Assembly: GCA_963703855.1 (NCBI GenBank)
Contig: CAVPFW010000005.1
Coordinates: 1-64,000 of the forward strand
Reading direction: 5' to 3'
DNA from: AP-15 sp963703855
GTDB lineage: Bacteria; Pseudomonadota; Alphaproteobacteria; ATCC43930; CGMCC-115725
Length of the DNA: 64,000 nucleotides
Below the pieces are notes generated by a model. The model made no database searches and was not told where the DNA came from. It saw only the letters and a program-made list of their open reading frames with translations. Below are positions 63,988-64,000 of the stretch, piece by piece (position 1 is the first letter of the stretch; each line of letters starts with the position of its first letter). Both the position numbers and the translations under genes were made by a program.

Positions 63988-64000
63988 CCTCTCCCGCGGT
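63955..64000. repeat. CCCTCACCC/CCCTCTCCCGC repeat, cut by the window end
   Basis: GGCCCCTCACCCGCC followed by CACCCTCTCCCGCGGT has the words of the palindromic family seen at 12.4, 25.6 and 48.9 kb. Its second arm would lie outside the window. Confidence 0.5.

Overview
The window is high-GC DNA whose core reads as an alphaproteobacterium, probably an uncultured soil lineage near the Rhodospirillales or Hyphomicrobiales. The evidence is gene order: leuS-lptE-holA with a DUF3576 lipoprotein, recG divergent from sdhE-mfd, thrB-rnhA, and a twin-transmembrane peptide beside a cobalamin adenosyltransferase. This is inference from layout and protein character, not from a database search.

Layout. 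Bases 1-2720 look foreign or mis-joined. They hold a frameshifted actinobacterial-type Cys-repeat protein, the N-terminus of an actinobacterial Fe-S oxidoreductase, and a lower-GC slice of a glutaminase-type STAS protein, and then abut a carboxymuconolactone decarboxylase (CMD) tail. 3.0-11.5 kb: a broken amidohydrolase, holA-lptE-leuS, a DUF3576 lipoprotein, YggS, an LLM oxidoreductase and an SDR. 11.8-22.2 kb: a broken EF-hand protein, a membrane protein, a GH13 glucanase translationally coupled to a PQQ-type propeller, then CMD, hydroxyisobutyrate-dehydrogenase-like, enoyl-CoA hydratase, VOC, pyrophosphatase and GST genes. 22.1-30.9 kb: a permease relic, recG, sdhE-mfd, and decayed toxin-antitoxin loci. 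30.9-40.3 kb: an amidohydrolase, a methyltransferase, dnaE, a cobalamin adenosyltransferase and a Rieske oxygenase with an FMN-binding protein. 40.4-42.3 kb: a low-GC AlbA_2 gene remnant abutting hicBA. 42.4-51.9 kb: a molybdenum hydroxylase large subunit, an fRMsr-CMD fusion, dnaE2, rnhA-thrB, a CDGSH protein and a lipoprotein. 52-64 kb: a broken brnTA, mmsA, an RNA methyltransferase, repeats, an unknown beta-rich protein, a CoA-transferase, a broken MBL-fold enzyme and another amidohydrolase.

Themes. Replication and repair genes (holA, dnaE, dnaE2, recG, mfd, rnhA) sit among scattered catabolic genes: three ACMSD-like amidohydrolases, Rieske oxygenase, molybdenum hydroxylase, CoA-transferase, enoyl-CoA hydratase, mmsA, CMD and VOC. 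Several dispersed palindromic repeat families lie between genes. The most striking observation is that the same repeats also sit in frame inside dnaE2 (four sites), with a related repeat insertion in mfd. Many accessory genes carry one-base frameshifts while the long housekeeping genes are intact. All toxin-antitoxin loci are decayed, orphaned or lack a clear start. I see no rRNA, tRNA, CRISPR array or intact insertion sequence.
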